Positions 11,050 to 23,204 are shown, numbered from the stretch's first letter. The stretch is DNA of 64,000 nucleotides from Euptelea pleiosperma (GCA_035048495.1 CM068543.1:33481096-33545095); one strand, 5' to 3'. Numbers and translations: made by a program. The notes: a model not told the origin generated them from the sequence alone.

Positions 11050-12845
11050 TGTCTATTGATTGAATAAATGTGGTTCTTTACACTCTTCTCTATTTTATGA
11101 TTGTATATCTTTTGTGAGTTAGGTGTATAGTTTTGTTTTAGGATTTTGTTTTCTTTATAGTTTTCTATTTGTTTTAGATCTTTGCTTATTTCCATTGTTT
11201 TGAGTTCATCTATTCAAAAACAAAAATAGAAAATTTAAAAATCAAAAATTATTTTGTGTCATGTTTAGGATTTTGTTTTAGAGTTGTGCATTATATAAGT
11301 GATTTTAATATGATGGACATTAACTCTAGAAAATTCTAGAACCAGGACTTGACACAAGGTAAATTGAGACTAGATTATTGTAGAAAACTCTAGAATATTT
11401 AAAAGATTGGTCTATTTTACTAATTCTCAGTTAGTGGATGTTCATAAGTTTTAACTTGTTATTCACATGCACACTGACTAACAAGTTAGGACTGGATTTG
11501 ATTGAGGTAATAAATCTAATACTCTATGGGAATCAGGAATAAATTTTTACTTTTCATGACTTCAAATTAGTTGTGTTCCTGCTCTTAGTTGATTTCGAAA
11601 TTGCAATATAATCGACCGTTGGCCTCCATGTGTGATAGTTCTCCATGGAAAGAGCTACCTCAAGTGGATGTGATAAAATCTGTATGGCCCCGATCTATAT
11701 AAAAATCTGATTACTTAAATGCTACAGAGGATACCATATCGACTGAGTGTGAAAGCTACCAAACTGACCAAGTGTCAAAAGATGAGAACTTGAAAAATGA
11801 AATTCTGATAAAACAAGTGAGAAAAAATAGCCATGTTTGCTACAAAAGTAATGTGAAATCACATTGAAAATAAAGAGTTAAGTGAGAACCTATTAGCTCT
11901 AATGAGATTTCATTATTGGATACAAGATACCTCCAGATTTTGAGTAAAGTATTTAGATTTTTACTAACATCTGTCTTGTGCCCTAAGAAGTGGATAGTCA
12001 GATCACAGTACACCCAAGTGAAAGAAATTAAAATTTAACTAAAGTGTACTAGTTTAACTGACTGGCTTTGATAAATAGCTTAGATTGACTGCATTTGAAC
12101 TATTCAAGATTAAACTGAGTAATTAAGTCTAAAATCCTAAGTTTGATATTCGTTAATGCCAATCACATTGAAACTCATTATGCATTGCATTTAACTTGAC
12201 TTTTCATAAATTTTAGCATACTTCAGATTTGACCTTTTCCAGATTGATCTGATTTGAGTTCTGTGAGTTGAATCTTTTCAAGATGATTTAAAATTTTAAA
12301 ATTCATTTGAAAAAGATTTATGATTGGTTAAATGGTTTCACTGAAATTTAAACCATTGATGTATTTAGACTATGCGTCATGCCTATCTTTTAGTCTTTAT
12401 CCTTGTTATCATGTTGCACTGATGCACTTGTTCTTTATGATGACATTCATTTTATGCTTATTATCTGCTTATATTTCTGTAACTTTATCAATCTAAGACA
12501 AAAAGGGGGAGAGAAAATCATAGAGGTAAAAATAAATAGATGCATGAGATAGGAGGAGAAAAATTTAGGGGGAGAAATTTTTTTTATTATTTTTTCTAAT
12601 TTCTCTACTTGTGATGTGCATAAATTAACTCACTGCATTTTAATGATTTACTAATTGCCGATGATATTACATTGTATATATTATTCGTAGAATATGCATG
12701 GAACAGATCAAAAGCCATACCATTATATCTGTTCGATTATCTCCGAGAGAGTGTGAGCTAGTGAGTGAATCATGTAAGAGGGTGGGATTGTATTTTTTAT
12801 TTTTTACCTCCTATATGATTAAATATTTTTTGTCACGGAATTGCC
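11050..12845. other. Internal non-coding part of the gag-only element
   Basis: About 1.8 kb with no long frame and no RT, integrase or protease motif in either strand. The pol region has been lost entirely. Two purine tracts, at about 12497-12515 (AAAAAGGGGGAGAG) and 12550-12576, resemble the extra polypurine tracts known in SIRE-type elements. Confidence 0.6.
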
Positions 12846-12857
12846 AAAGGGGTAGAT
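12845..12857 (+). other. Polypurine tract before 3' LTR
   Basis: CAAAGGGGTAGAT lies directly before the TG start of the 3' LTR, where plus-strand DNA synthesis would be primed. Confidence 0.55.
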
Positions 12858-14495
12858 TGTAAGGAATATTTTATATTCAATTTGGCAAAGATTTCGTTTG
12901 AGATAAAAACATTCTTGTAACCGTTCTAACGAGCACAAGTGTAGCGTAGAGATGTTGTGGTACGCATGCTTCGCCAACTATGTGAAGACTAAAAGACAGA
13001 GACAGCAAGAATCAGACGGTTGACGACATGAGTCATCTAAGTAACTGTCGATTTGTCAATTAACGATCGTGTACGCTGAATTAGGAAGGTAAATGACTTA
13101 GTGGCCATAGGAATTGGTTAAAATGAACAAAATATAATGATCAAACTTAGTCATTGGACTGACCCGAGTCTAAGTCAATAAAATTGACTAATGAAATAGT
13201 CCAATCGATTGGACACTTATCCCCAATCGATTGGATATAACCCAATCGATTGGAGGACTCTGTGTAATCGATTGGAAGCTACGAGGCAGAAACTTATTTC
13301 AGCCCAATCGATTGGAGACTGTGAAATTGATCTGAGTCTTTGAGACAAAAACTTATTTGAGTCAAATCGATTAGAGACTGTGAAATCGATTGGAGCCTTC
13401 GGGACATAAACTTATTTGAGTCAAATTGATTGGAGACCCCTGTGTAATCGATTGGAGCCTTCGAAATAGAAATATTATTGAGCCCAATCAATTGGACACT
13501 TATCCCCAATCGATTAGACATAGCCCAATCGATTGGACCCAGTGTACAATCGATTAGACCATGCACAGAATTGGTCCTTATCAGATCTAAAATTCTTGGT
13601 TCCATTATCCCACGTTCTACATGACTCAGGGTCTTGAAATTCTATAAATACAACCCTTCCATGCTTTCTCTAAATATACACAGAGACACAGAGTGACTCA
13701 ATCTAAGAGAAAAAGAATAAAATATTTTATTTACTAGAGTATCCATTCAAAGAGCAAGAAGCTTATTTTTCATTCACATCTTGTGACCTTGTTCTCTTCT
13801 TGATCAAAGCCAAGTGTTCGATTCTTTCCTCGGCTTAGGTCTTCCACTTCTATATTCGACCTAGTAGCCTGAGTGTACCAGTGTGACTCAACACCATTTG
13901 AGCAATCTAGGGTTCAGGGTGTACCGAATCCTTCACCTTCTGTAAAGGCGGGAGTGTTGGGAATTAAGATCGGATGAGCCGATCGAAGGTAGGTTTGAGG
14001 TGTACCAAACTGACCAAGCGGACAAGGCTTCTTGGCTGGAAGGGCGCGCGTGGATTCGTAGCGTTGATTTAGAGGACGTGGACGCATCGGCAGTAGGCCT
14101 TGGCTAATGTTGGAAGCTGTATTTGCAACGGTGCTGTGTATGTAAACTTTGTTTCGTTTAACTTTTTAGTTAGTGGTACTTTTCGTCTGGACATGGTCCA
14201 GTGGTTTTTCCTTGGCTAAGGTTTCAATGTAAAAATCTCTTGTCTTGTGTGACTGGTTGTTTGTATTCCGCAATCTATTCTGATTAGATCAAACGGCGAA
14301 AAGAAAATATACCACGGAGGTATATTCGATTTGAGTCGGTTGTAATAATCTTTTATCAAACAACTAAGGCATACGATTTTATTCTCTTACCATAGACCAG
14401 TAAAACTGTGTAGGTATAAATAATTTTAAATACCTAATGAACCCCCTTTTCTTCTAGATATATTGAGTTAAAGAGAACAGACCGGTGAAATTTCA
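12858..14495 (+). repeat. 3' LTR of the gag-only element
   Basis: A 1638-bp partner of the LTR at 8327-9935, with the same TG start, CA end, palindrome array (13199-13557) and TATA box (13643). Directly after it, GTAAT repeats the 5-bp target duplication. Bases 14501-14899 to its right are flanking DNA with no identified feature. Confidence 0.88.
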
Positions 14496-14899
14496 GTAAT
14501 CACTGATATTCTGAAATTCATTGAGGCGGTATCACCTGAAAAGGAACTTGGTTGTAAAAAAAATCTTTCATACCCAACAGGAATTCTCCATGATCTCTTT
14601 TCAACTCACTCCTCTTTGCATCTCAATTTTAAAGTTTCAAATCTTATTCATAACAACTCCCTTAACACACCCGACAGCAACTTCATGCCTTTATGATATT
14701 TGTGCTCAAATGTGTAAGATAGACATTGATATCAACGGTAAGGATGAAGTCATTTGGAATTTTGGACCCCATCTAAGCATGTAGTTTTTAAGCTATCTAC
14801 CATAGCCGTAGCTCTTGGTCCAACTAAACAACTTCAATCCGACTGGAACTTTTGAAATTTGACCACCCATTTCTTTCCTAAATCGAGAGGTAAGGTCAT

Positions 14900-15898
14900 T
14901 GTGGGAGAAAAATCCCACACACCCCCAAAGGGTTAGTGTAGACTAGTTGGCCTCGGATGTGATCCAGCCCTATTTGGCTGAGAAGTCATGCACTGGTCTG
15001 GGGTCTCCGGCACCTCAATTAGACAAGTCTGCCTCCGAGCCGAGTAGTTTGCTTCCGAGCCGAGAACTCCGTGAGACCTGTAAGAACCCTTGCCAGTGGA
15101 ATCCGAGAAGAGAGTCGGGGAGGGGATCCCATTGGTAGAGCCTCCCATGATCAAGTTAGCAATAAATTCTTAAGGTAATTTGACAGAGTTTTGGCTCAGA
15201 AATTTCATACCTCTTTAATGCGCCCATCTACCTCTATTTATAGGCGTTTCACCTGCTGACATGTCGGTTGCTCCTGCTATACTTTTCCTTTAGCGTATAC
15301 GTTTCCTCTGTCGCAGACTGTCCGCTCTGACATAGTTAGTCTGTCTATCTTCTTGTCAGTGGCGGCTGTTAGTAATCTCATCACTCTGGCACGCGTGCTA
15401 CCGACTATTATACCCACTGACATGGATAACTACCTGCTCCTGCGAGATCCCATCAATTCATGTCCATCGGCGACTAGTGTGTGATTTGACAATGATGACT
15501 AGCCACACTGTGAGTTCGCCAACTTGTATTGTTCCTCCCAATTCTTGGCCCCGGCACTGGCTATTCCAGTCTGGGCTCAGTCTCGGACACTCAGACTAAT
15601 CTCGGCCTTGGACACCCTGACCTGTTCCCAGCTTCGGACACCCAGACTGGTCCCTGCCTCCGATACTCAGACTGTTCCCGGCCTCGGACACCTAGACTAG
15701 TCCTGGCCTCGGATACTCAGATTTGTCTCGGCCTCGAACACACAAACTGTTCCCGGCCTCGGACACTCAGACTGGTCTCGGCCTCGGACACCCAAATTGG
15801 TCCTCGGCCACAGTCACCCAGACTGGTCCCGGCCTCGGACATGTCCATTTGTCGTCATTCTGATCCTTAGTAAGAATGTTACAAATTTGGTACCCACA
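14900..15898 (-). repeat. 3' LTR of Tat element
   Basis: A 999-bp LTR that starts TGTGGGTACCAAATTTG on the minus strand at 15898 and ends at the TGTGGGAGAAAAATCCCACA palindrome-like border at 14900. A minus-strand TATA box (CTATAAATAG) lies at 15234-15243. It contains a tandem-repeat block at 15570-15840. To its right on the plus strand, ATCGCCCCCTCTCG is the complement of the polypurine tract. Confidence 0.85.
15570..15840. repeat. 25-30 bp tandem repeats in the LTR
   Basis: About ten units built on GGCCTCGGACACCCAGACTG, each 24-30 bp and imperfect. The same block occurs in the other LTR at 25740-26060 with a different unit count and order, which helps explain the LTR length difference (999 against 1061 bp). 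Confidence 0.8.
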
Positions 15899-16505
15899 AT
15901 CGCCCCCTCTCGATATTATGCTGATCGCCGAGCATGATATCCAAGAAGCAATCCATGTGTCACCTTTCCAATTGCCCATATTTCTTATCATCATTAAATG
16001 CTTCTGACGTGACCATGACTACCCTTTCCACGTGTCGTGCTCTGGTTGGTCCGCGTGGTCGGCGAAAACTCAAACATCTTCTCGAATTCTGTCTTTTGTA
16101 CGTCAATTTTGCCACGCGTCGTCCTTGAGTCGGCCGCTATTCTGACCGCCATTAAATGCGCCACTCAGACGATGGACTACCTGAAATGCTTCACCACGCG
16201 TCATTCTTGGATAGACTGGTCCGAGCGACTTGTGCAAAGTGTCGTTTTGGGCGTCGCCCCTTTTCCCGCCGAATCCTCAAGTCATCATTACCCCTTCCCC
16301 TACAAATAGGGGGTCCCCTCTTCACTCATATTGATCTTTGAATTTCCCTGTGGCGATTTCTCTCTTCTCTTCTTGGATCTCTCGGATTTCTTCTTCCAAC
16401 TTCCTCGGCTTCAAGAGTTTTTTTTTTCTTCGAGCTCTTCTTCCCTCGACGTTCTCGGCACTAGGTACATTTACTTCTCCTTTCTTAATTAATTTTCGTT
16501 TGTTC

Positions 16506-18930
16506 ATGGCTCCTAGGAAATCTTCCAAGACTCCTAAGGAGGATCCCGCGACATGCGAACGTCCGGATTTGTCCGAAGTCCGAGCGATCTATGGGATCCC
16601 GAATTCTGTCATTCTTGAGCATGTTGCCACTAGGCTAACCTTTGATCATCACACCCCAATTGGCTCTGGCCGGATTTGCATCACCATTGGCCAGATTGAG
16701 CCGGGTTGCCGTTACCTCTTACCTCCTTTTCTCGGGAGGTATTAAACTTCTACAAAATTGCCCTAGGCCAGACAACTGGCCACTTTTGGCGACATTTCCG
16801 TTCTTTTGCTCGGATTTCTCGGGTATGGGGCCGAGAAGTCACCCTTGATGATATTCGGTCCCAACACTTCATAAAGAAGAGTCCCCAACCCAAGCGTATG
16901 GGCAAACTGCCCATCTTGGAAAAGATACAGGACTTCGACAAGGGTTGGAAGAGATTTCTAGTCTTTATCTCAGGTGGATGGGAGAGGGGTGCCGAGGACC
17001 ATGGTCCAGATCTCTTTTGCCCGAGATTCAACATCCAAGGAGGTACCTTGGCTTCCCCCTCTCTTTCTAATTATGTTTTACTTAGAATGTATTTCTGACC
17101 AATTGTTGTGTATATGGATCTACACCGACAGTTCATCTTCCGGGATCCCTGAGGGCAATGTCCCCCTCTGCATAGATCTCCGAGTGCTCCCAACTGACTT
17201 TTATCAGCGCTTAGTCGGCTTGGATGCCCGAGATTACCAAAGGATTTGCTCTCCTCCCTCTCCTGAGGAACTTGCCTGACGTATTTCTGAGGAAGAGCTT
17301 GAGGAGAAGTTCACAGAACAACAACTTGCCAAATCTCATCCCCGGGGCTTGGAAGAGACGTTCTGCCAGCGGCCAAGGAAGTCCAATCCTACGAAGAGAC
17401 CTCGGCGTCCGGGTCTACCGCCGACCACGCCGAGTCAGAAACTTCTAGGGTCAATGCAACTGTAGACGCCGAGGTACCTATTATACTTCCCTTTGCCATT
17501 GTTTATTCGATCAGTTCCGGATCCAGCTCTGACATCTCCTCGAATTCTTCATCCGATCCACTATTCTCTGCCTTCTTACAGCAGGCCAGACGGGCTTACC
17601 GGGTTGGCACTCCCTCCGAGAACGAGATGGCGGAGCAATTGGCTGTCAACCTTGGCGAGGACTCTCCCCCATCTTCACCAATTCTTCCTTCCTCAGCCCT
17701 GAGGTCGAAGGTTGTGTTGGTCCGTTCACAGAAACGCTCAGGCGAAGCCGAGGCATCTGGTCGGAAGAAGTCCAGGGGCTCCTCTGAGAAAGATTTTGCA
17801 ACTCTTCCTCCCAAAGGTCGCTCATCTTTTCCCTCAGTGATTATTCCCCCTCCGCCTCCATCAGTTGTTCCTCCCAGTCCTCCTGCCCCTGCTGCTGCTA
17901 TAGCCGTTAGAGGAAAGGCTCCCATGGCCGGGGTTTCGGGCTCCCAGCCTATAGGAGATGCCGGCTCTATCGGATCTGAGACTCCGGTGCCACGTACCGG
18001 CACCACTCCAGTCCGTGCTATCCCGTTGGGCGCCTCTCCTCTCGGCACTGCAGAGCCTCAAATAGAACCCTTGGGGCTATGGGTTCCGAGGTTCTTCTCT
18101 AAGGACGGCGTCCCCATCCTGAAGACCAGTTCGGTGATGGAAGACTTGGATATTGCTAGCATCTGGGGTACTGCCTCCCAGATTCCGCTAGATATTGAGA
18201 AGGTCACTCAGATGGACACGGACATCATGTTCGGCAAGTTTTTCGCCAGGCAAGCCATGGTAAGTTCTTTATAACTGAGTTAAGTTCCTTCCCCTTGCTG
18301 GCTTACTGATATTTCCTCTCTCAGTCCCAGAAAATGTTCATGACCTTGACGAGTCGGCTGACCCGTGAGGCCAAGCACCAGCACGAGGAGGCGGCCAAGG
18401 CAAAAGTTGATTGCGCTGCGCAAGTCAAGGAAGCCAAGGACAAGGTCAAGGCCGTTAATACTGAAAAGTTGAAACTGGCCGGCTAGTTGAGGCTCCGAGA
18501 CGCAGACGTTGACAGGCTCAACAAAGAAATAAGCTCTCTCAAGAACACCAATCAACGTCTGATGGAGAAGCAAGCCAAGTCGGCCGATGAAGCCGCTGTC
18601 GCCCAGAAAGAGATTACTCATCTCAAAGCCGAGCTCAACAGTGAGAGAGGTTCTCAGAAAATCGAGAAGACCCAGCTGAAGATGGACTACTAGAAACAGG
18701 TAGACGATGCGGTGGCCAAATGTGACGGCCCACGACTCAGCTCTGGTCTGAGCACAATCTCCTGAAGGCGGAGGTGGAGAGGCTCCAGAAGTTGCTGGCG
18801 GGTTTCCAAGTTGCCGAGCAATCTGATGCCTAGACCAAGCAAACATAGATCCCCAACCCCGATGAGCAGGTGGAGCAGTCTTCTCGGACAGCCCAAACCA
18901 CGGAGCCGACAAGGAACGAGTTGGCCGCAA
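16506..18930 (+). pseudogene. Opposing-strand ORF of Tat element, apparently spliced
   Basis: A coding region on the strand opposite to gag-pol, between integrase and the LTR. It begins MAPRKSSKTPKEDPATCERP at ATG 16506. A frame change near 16735 leads into a segment with GHFWRHFRSFARISRVWG. A likely intron then ends ACCGACAG at about 17120. A Pro/Ser/Ala-rich middle (17627-18258) follows. A clear intron runs GTAAGTTC (from about 18260) to CTCTCAG (about 18324), and then comes a coiled-coil tail rich in Lys, Glu and Ala (18325-18700) broken by stops at about 18484 and 18691. Opposing ORFs of this kind ('plant transposon protein' or gag-like) are known from Tat elements such as Grande and RIRE2; their function is unknown. 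This copy is decayed. Confidence 0.65.
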
Positions 18931-19194
18931 AGCAAGAACAACATCCTGCTGATCAGGCTTAAATCATTTATCTTCCATTTTTCCCTTTCCTTTTCTCTTT
19001 CTTTGTATAGTGCTCGGTATTGATCCTTTTGTTAACTGAAGACACCCGGGTGGGGGTGGTCGTTCTAATTGTAACTTTTCCTCTCTTTTACAAGGGTTCC
19101 TGCCTGTTCTAGCCCAATTCGGTAAATTTCATTACTTAGCCAATTCGGTAAAATTGGTAAGTCTAAGTTTTTCCCCAATGTCTAAGGAGACAAT

Positions 19195-19655
19195 GGGGGG
19201 TCTCTCGACTGTCTCTTAGGAAGACAATCATATCTCTTTTCTATCCTAGGGGTCGCGGCTAAAGAGTACTCATTCTTCGACGTCCGAGAAGACAAAGGGG
19301 CCCTCTTGGCTACCTCCTAGGAAGACACAATCATATCACTTAAGTCGATCCTAGAGGTCGCGGCTAGAGAGTACTCGTTCCCCGACATCCAAGAAGACGA
19401 AGGGGGCTTCTCGGCTACCTCCTAGGAAGACACAATCATCACTTAAGAAGATCCTAGAGGTCACGGTCAGAGAGTACTCGTTCCTCGATGTCCAAGAAGA
19501 CGAATGGGGCCTCTCGGCTATCTCCTACGAAGACACAATCATATCACTTAAGTTGATCCTAGAAGTCGTGGTCAGAGAGTACTCGTTCCCCAACTTCCGA
19601 GAAGACAAATGAGGCTTCTCAGCTACCTCCTAGGAAGACACAGTCATATCACTTA
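19195..19655. repeat. About 105-bp tandem repeat, 4 copies
   Basis: The landmark GAGAGTACTCGTTC recurs at about 19263, 19368, 19470 and 19576, giving a period of 102-106 bp. Each unit also carries CCTAGGAAGACACAATCATA and GATCCTAGAGGTCGCGG. It lies between the opposing ORF and the 3' end of pol. Satellite-like arrays in this part of Tat elements are a known habit of the lineage. Confidence 0.85.
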
Positions 19656-19739
19656 GAAAGGGTTACAACATTAGTCAAACATCTTTCTATTGATAAAACT
19701 TCTTCAAATTCAATATATTTCAATGACACTCGATCATTT

Positions 19740-20830
19740 TCCCCTCTAAAGTTTCCAAATGGTATGCGCCTCCCTCTCCAACCTTCCGAACTTTGTAAAG
19801 ACCTTCCCAATTCGCGGCTAGCTTCCCTACATTAGGTTCTTGTGTGTTTTGGAAGACCTTCCTCAGCACTAAGTCTCCTTCATGGAGTTTCCGATTTCTA
19901 ACCTTCCTCTAGTACCCTCGACTCAACCTTCTGTGGTAGGCTTCCAGTCTAATGTTTGCTCTTTCCCACTTCTCTTCCACCATATCTATTTCGAAGCCCT
20001 GCACTGTGAATCTCATGCTCGTTTCCACTGCCATATGCCAACTAGTGGCCACAGTTATTTCGGTTGGGATGATGGCTTCCATTCCGAATGCTAGGGCAAA
20101 AAGAGAGTCCCCGTGGGATCATCTCAGTGTTGTTCTGTATGCCTATAGGACCCCATCCAGTTTCTCAACCCATTTACTATTTTCCTTCTCTAATCTCTTC
20201 TTTAGGTTGTCGAAGATAACTTTATTCGAAGATTCTGCTTGGCCGTTACCCTGAGGGTACATTGGTGCCGAGAACAGCTGCTTTACTCCGAACTTGGTGT
20301 AGAATTGAGAGACTCTACTTCCTTGGAACTGTGCTCCTTTGTTCGAGACGAACGCATAAGGCAATCCAAACCGAGTAATAATTTTTTCCTATAGAAACTT
20401 CTCGACTTCTTGCTCTCGGATTTGCTGTAATGGCACGGCTTCTACCCACTTGGTGAAGTAGTTTGTGGCCACCAACATGTACTGCTTCCTTTCCAGGGCC
20501 ATCAGCAACGATCCAATGATATCTAGACCCCATAAGGCGAATGGCCATGGGCCAGACCACCGAGTGGAGATCTTCGGCAGGGGCATGGATGCTCCGAGCA
20601 TGTTTCTGGCACTTCTCACACTTCTTCACATACTTTTTTGCATCTTCTAGCATGTAGGGCCAGTAATACCCCTGAATCCATGCCTTTGTTGCCAAAGACC
20701 TTCCTCCAACATGATTTCCGCACTCTCCATTGTGGATCTCGGCTAAGATCTGCTGAGCCTCCTGAGATGTCACACACCTCAGTAGTGGTCCTCCGGCCGT
20801 CTTCCAGTAAAACTTCCCTTGCATAAGCAT
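19740..20830 (-). pseudogene. Integrase of Tat element (decayed)
   Basis: The zinc-binding HHCC module is seen at 20830-20580 (HNGECGNHVGGR, then CEKCQKHA). The catalytic core follows with GLDIIG, its first Asp, and YFTKWVEA. The second Asp motif reads VSNKGAQF instead of the usual SDNGxxF, so that Asp appears lost. The Glu of NGQAESSNK is kept. Frames shift near 20600 and 20390. Integrase would insert element cDNA into the host chromosome; this copy cannot be active. Confidence 0.8.
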
Positions 20831-20849
20831 GTATCTCTTCGCTTTTTGC

Positions 20850-21402
20850 TCAATCTTTAGAGCAATCCTCCAATCTGGATCCTTTCTTCCATCCCTTAAA
20901 GTATCGAATGAGGAGAGTCATCCAAGTTTCTTCATTTTCCTCGGCATCAATCTCACTGCTGGCTTCCCTTTGTGGGTCAACGCTTGGATGAGCCGTGAAC
21001 CCGATGTTAATCATTCTAGTCTCAGCTTCTCCTAGCATTTCAGCCACGTAGGCCAAGTTGTCGACGTGCCTGTTCTCCCATCGGTTCACATGATACAACT
21101 CCACCTTCTCAAATTTCTCTAACTTTTTTAGGATCACCTCTAGGTACTTGGCCATCATTTCACTTTTTGCCATGAACCCCCCGTTTACCTGGTTGACCAC
21201 CAGCTATGAGTCACTGTAGGCTGTAAGTGTTTGGATCTTTAGCTCCCCTCGCCATGTCCAACCCCACTATCAGGGCTTCATACTCAGCTTCATTGTTGGA
21301 CACAGGGAATCCTAGCTTGGCCGCCAACTCCAATCTGGTATTCTCATGCGTTACTAGGATTGCCCCGATTCTAGATCCGCTGTTGCTTGCTGATTCATCC
21401 AT
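20850..21402 (-). pseudogene. RNase H domain of Tat element (decayed)
   Basis: MDESASNSGSRIGAILVTHE followed by NNEAEYEALIVGLDMA is the typical gypsy RNase H start, with the Asp and Glu sites visible. A stop at about 21211 splits it from the connector (21200-20850). RNase H removes the RNA template during reverse transcription. Confidence 0.75.
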
Positions 21403-21539
21403 GAATAGTCTCCAACCTGTGCTCAGATCGCAAGGATCCGGTTGCCTGGTCGGCTCCTCCTCGTTGATTGTTGGTTCTAGTTCTTCCTCCCAAATGGGTC
21501 CTCGGTCGGAAAGTCTGCCAAGAAGTCGGCCACAGCCTA

Positions 21540-22608
21540 GCCCTTCTCGGCAGTCCGGGGTCTGTAGGTTATCTCATACTGGCCCAACATCATGGCCCAC
21601 TTCTCCATCCTCCCCGATTTCTCACACTTCGTCAGTACACTCCTCAACGTCAAGTTGGTCAGCACCACTATCGGGTGTACTTGGAAATATGGTCTCAATC
21701 TTTGCACCGAGAACATCAACGCATACCCCGCCTTCTCCGATCAGAGGACTTTGATATGAATCTATTTAGTGCCGTTATCATCCCCGTCAGTTTCTGGGCC
21801 TACTTCTTGCTGCATGGAGATCGCATATCTTGTAAAGCTCGAATCTGGTCTGGGTTCGCTTCTATGCCTCTCTTGGTCACCAAGTATCCGAGGAACTTCC
21901 CAGAAGATACTCTGAATGCACATTTCTCAGGGTTTAGCTTCATTTTATACTCTCGGAGTGTTTGGAAAGTCGCCCCCAAGTCCTCTAAGTGCTGACTCTT
22001 CCTTTAGCTCTTCACCAGCATGTCGTCGATATATACTTCCATGGTGTCTCCCAGTCGGTCTAGGAACATGCTTTCCACCAACCTCTGATAGGTCGCCCCA
22101 GCATTCTTCAACCCGAAAAGCATTCGAACGTGCCTCTGTCTGTGTAAAACAATATCTTCTCTTGGACTGGCTCGTGCATCAAGATTTGGTTGTAACCAGC
22201 GTAGCTGTCCATGAAGGATAAGAGCTCGAATCCGGCTGTGCGATCCACAAGCTCGTCCACTCTCGGCACGACATAGCTATCTTTAGGGCACACTTTGTTT
22301 AAATCTGAGAAATCGATGCAGACTCGGACCTTCCCACTCTTCTTTAGCACTGCTACAATGTTCGCAATCCAATCCAAGCATTTCACTTCTCGGATGATCC
22401 CGGCCTTGGCCAACCTGTCTACTTCCTTGGACACGGCTTTGGTCAGCCGATGTGAGATTCTACGCAATCTCTGCTTAACTAATGGTGCACCTTTCTTAGT
22501 TCTCAACTGATGGGTTACGACCTCTGGGCTGATGCCTGGCATGTCCTTCATGGACCAAGCAAAAACGTCTAAGTTCTTTCTCAGAAACAAAATCATCTCT
22601 CGTTTCAC
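21540..22608 (-). pseudogene. Reverse transcriptase of Tat element (decayed)
   Basis: The first part (22608-22108) reads through VKQRLRRISHR, DWIANIVAVLKKSGKVRVCI and SFMDSYAGYNQI, the conserved gypsy RT blocks. A frameshift near 22110 follows. The catalytic YIDD box is intact at 22022-22033. The thumb and connection follow, with stops and a second frame change near 21740. The protein would copy element RNA to DNA. Confidence 0.82.
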
Positions 22609-22820
22609 CTAATGGCTCATATCGGAGCCAATGTACACAAACTTCTTTTCTCTGTCATCCCCTAGCTCGACGAGCTCTACTTCGATCGTTTTCTTCCCCT
22701 TCCCGACTCCCTTGCCGGGGAGGGGATCTGATGTAACTGCTATTGGTCGATGGAGTCGACTCCCTCCCGCTTGGTTATCCTTTCTCGGCTGGCGTCTTTA
22801 ATCATCATCATCTGACACTT

Positions 22821-23204
22821 CTAGGTCGCGCTCTGGTCTCCCCTGATTTCGTACTGCCCAAACGGAGTAGGGAATCTAATCACTTGGTAATAGGTTGAAG
22901 GGACAGCTTTCATGGCATGAGTCCACCTTCTCCCTAAAATCACATTGTGTGCTAATGGCGCGTCAATCACCAAGAACTTGGTGGGCAAAGTCATTGGTCC
23001 AGCGGTAACGGGTAAAGCAATTTCTCCGATTGGCTCAGAAGCCGCTCCGTTGAATCGATAGACTGATGCCGAGGACGGTGTCAACTCTGATTGACTTATC
23101 CCCATCCCGTCAAAGGCAGATTTAAACAAGATCTCCACTAAACTTCCACAATATACTAGAATTCTCTTTACAGAGAAGTTGCCAATTGGTAGCGAAATTA
23201 CCAA
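22821..23204 (-). pseudogene. Aspartic protease of Tat element, catalytic Asp lost
   Basis: A retropepsin-like domain of 127 codons. The active-site region reads RILVYCGSLVEILF, whereas the family normally has a D-(N/S/T)-G-(S/T) box, so the catalytic Asp and its neighbour are substituted. The later TKFLVIDAPLAHNVILGRRW block matches the family. It would cleave the gag-pol polyprotein; this copy looks dead although its frame is open. Confidence 0.75.

Larger units (their letters stand above)
8327..14495 (+). mobile_element. Non-autonomous copia-type LTR retrotransposon (gag-only, SIRE-like)
   Basis: A complete 6169-bp element. The flanking 5-bp duplication is GTAAT at 8322-8326 and 14496-14500. 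Both LTRs start with TG and end with CA. A primer site complementary to initiator Met tRNA follows the 5' LTR and a purine-rich tract precedes the 3' LTR. The internal 2.9 kb holds only a C-terminal piece of gag with one zinc knuckle. No protease, integrase, RT or RNase H is present, so it would depend on enzymes from a full-length relative. The large LTR, several polypurine-like tracts and gag type resemble the SIRE lineage, or the 'TR-GAG' class of non-autonomous elements. The lineage call is by motif memory, not by alignment. Confidence 0.85.

Noticed and set aside
14933..15154. Small ORFs at the Tat LTR ends (and the copy at 25090-25332)
   Set aside because: They lie in LTR sequence, recur in both LTRs with disruptions, and have no known counterpart.
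17596..18930. Minus-strand frames opposite the Tat opposing ORF (17596-18048, 18280-18930)
   Set aside because: They are shadows of the GC-rich plus-strand frame, which has the better composition, splice sites and known family context.
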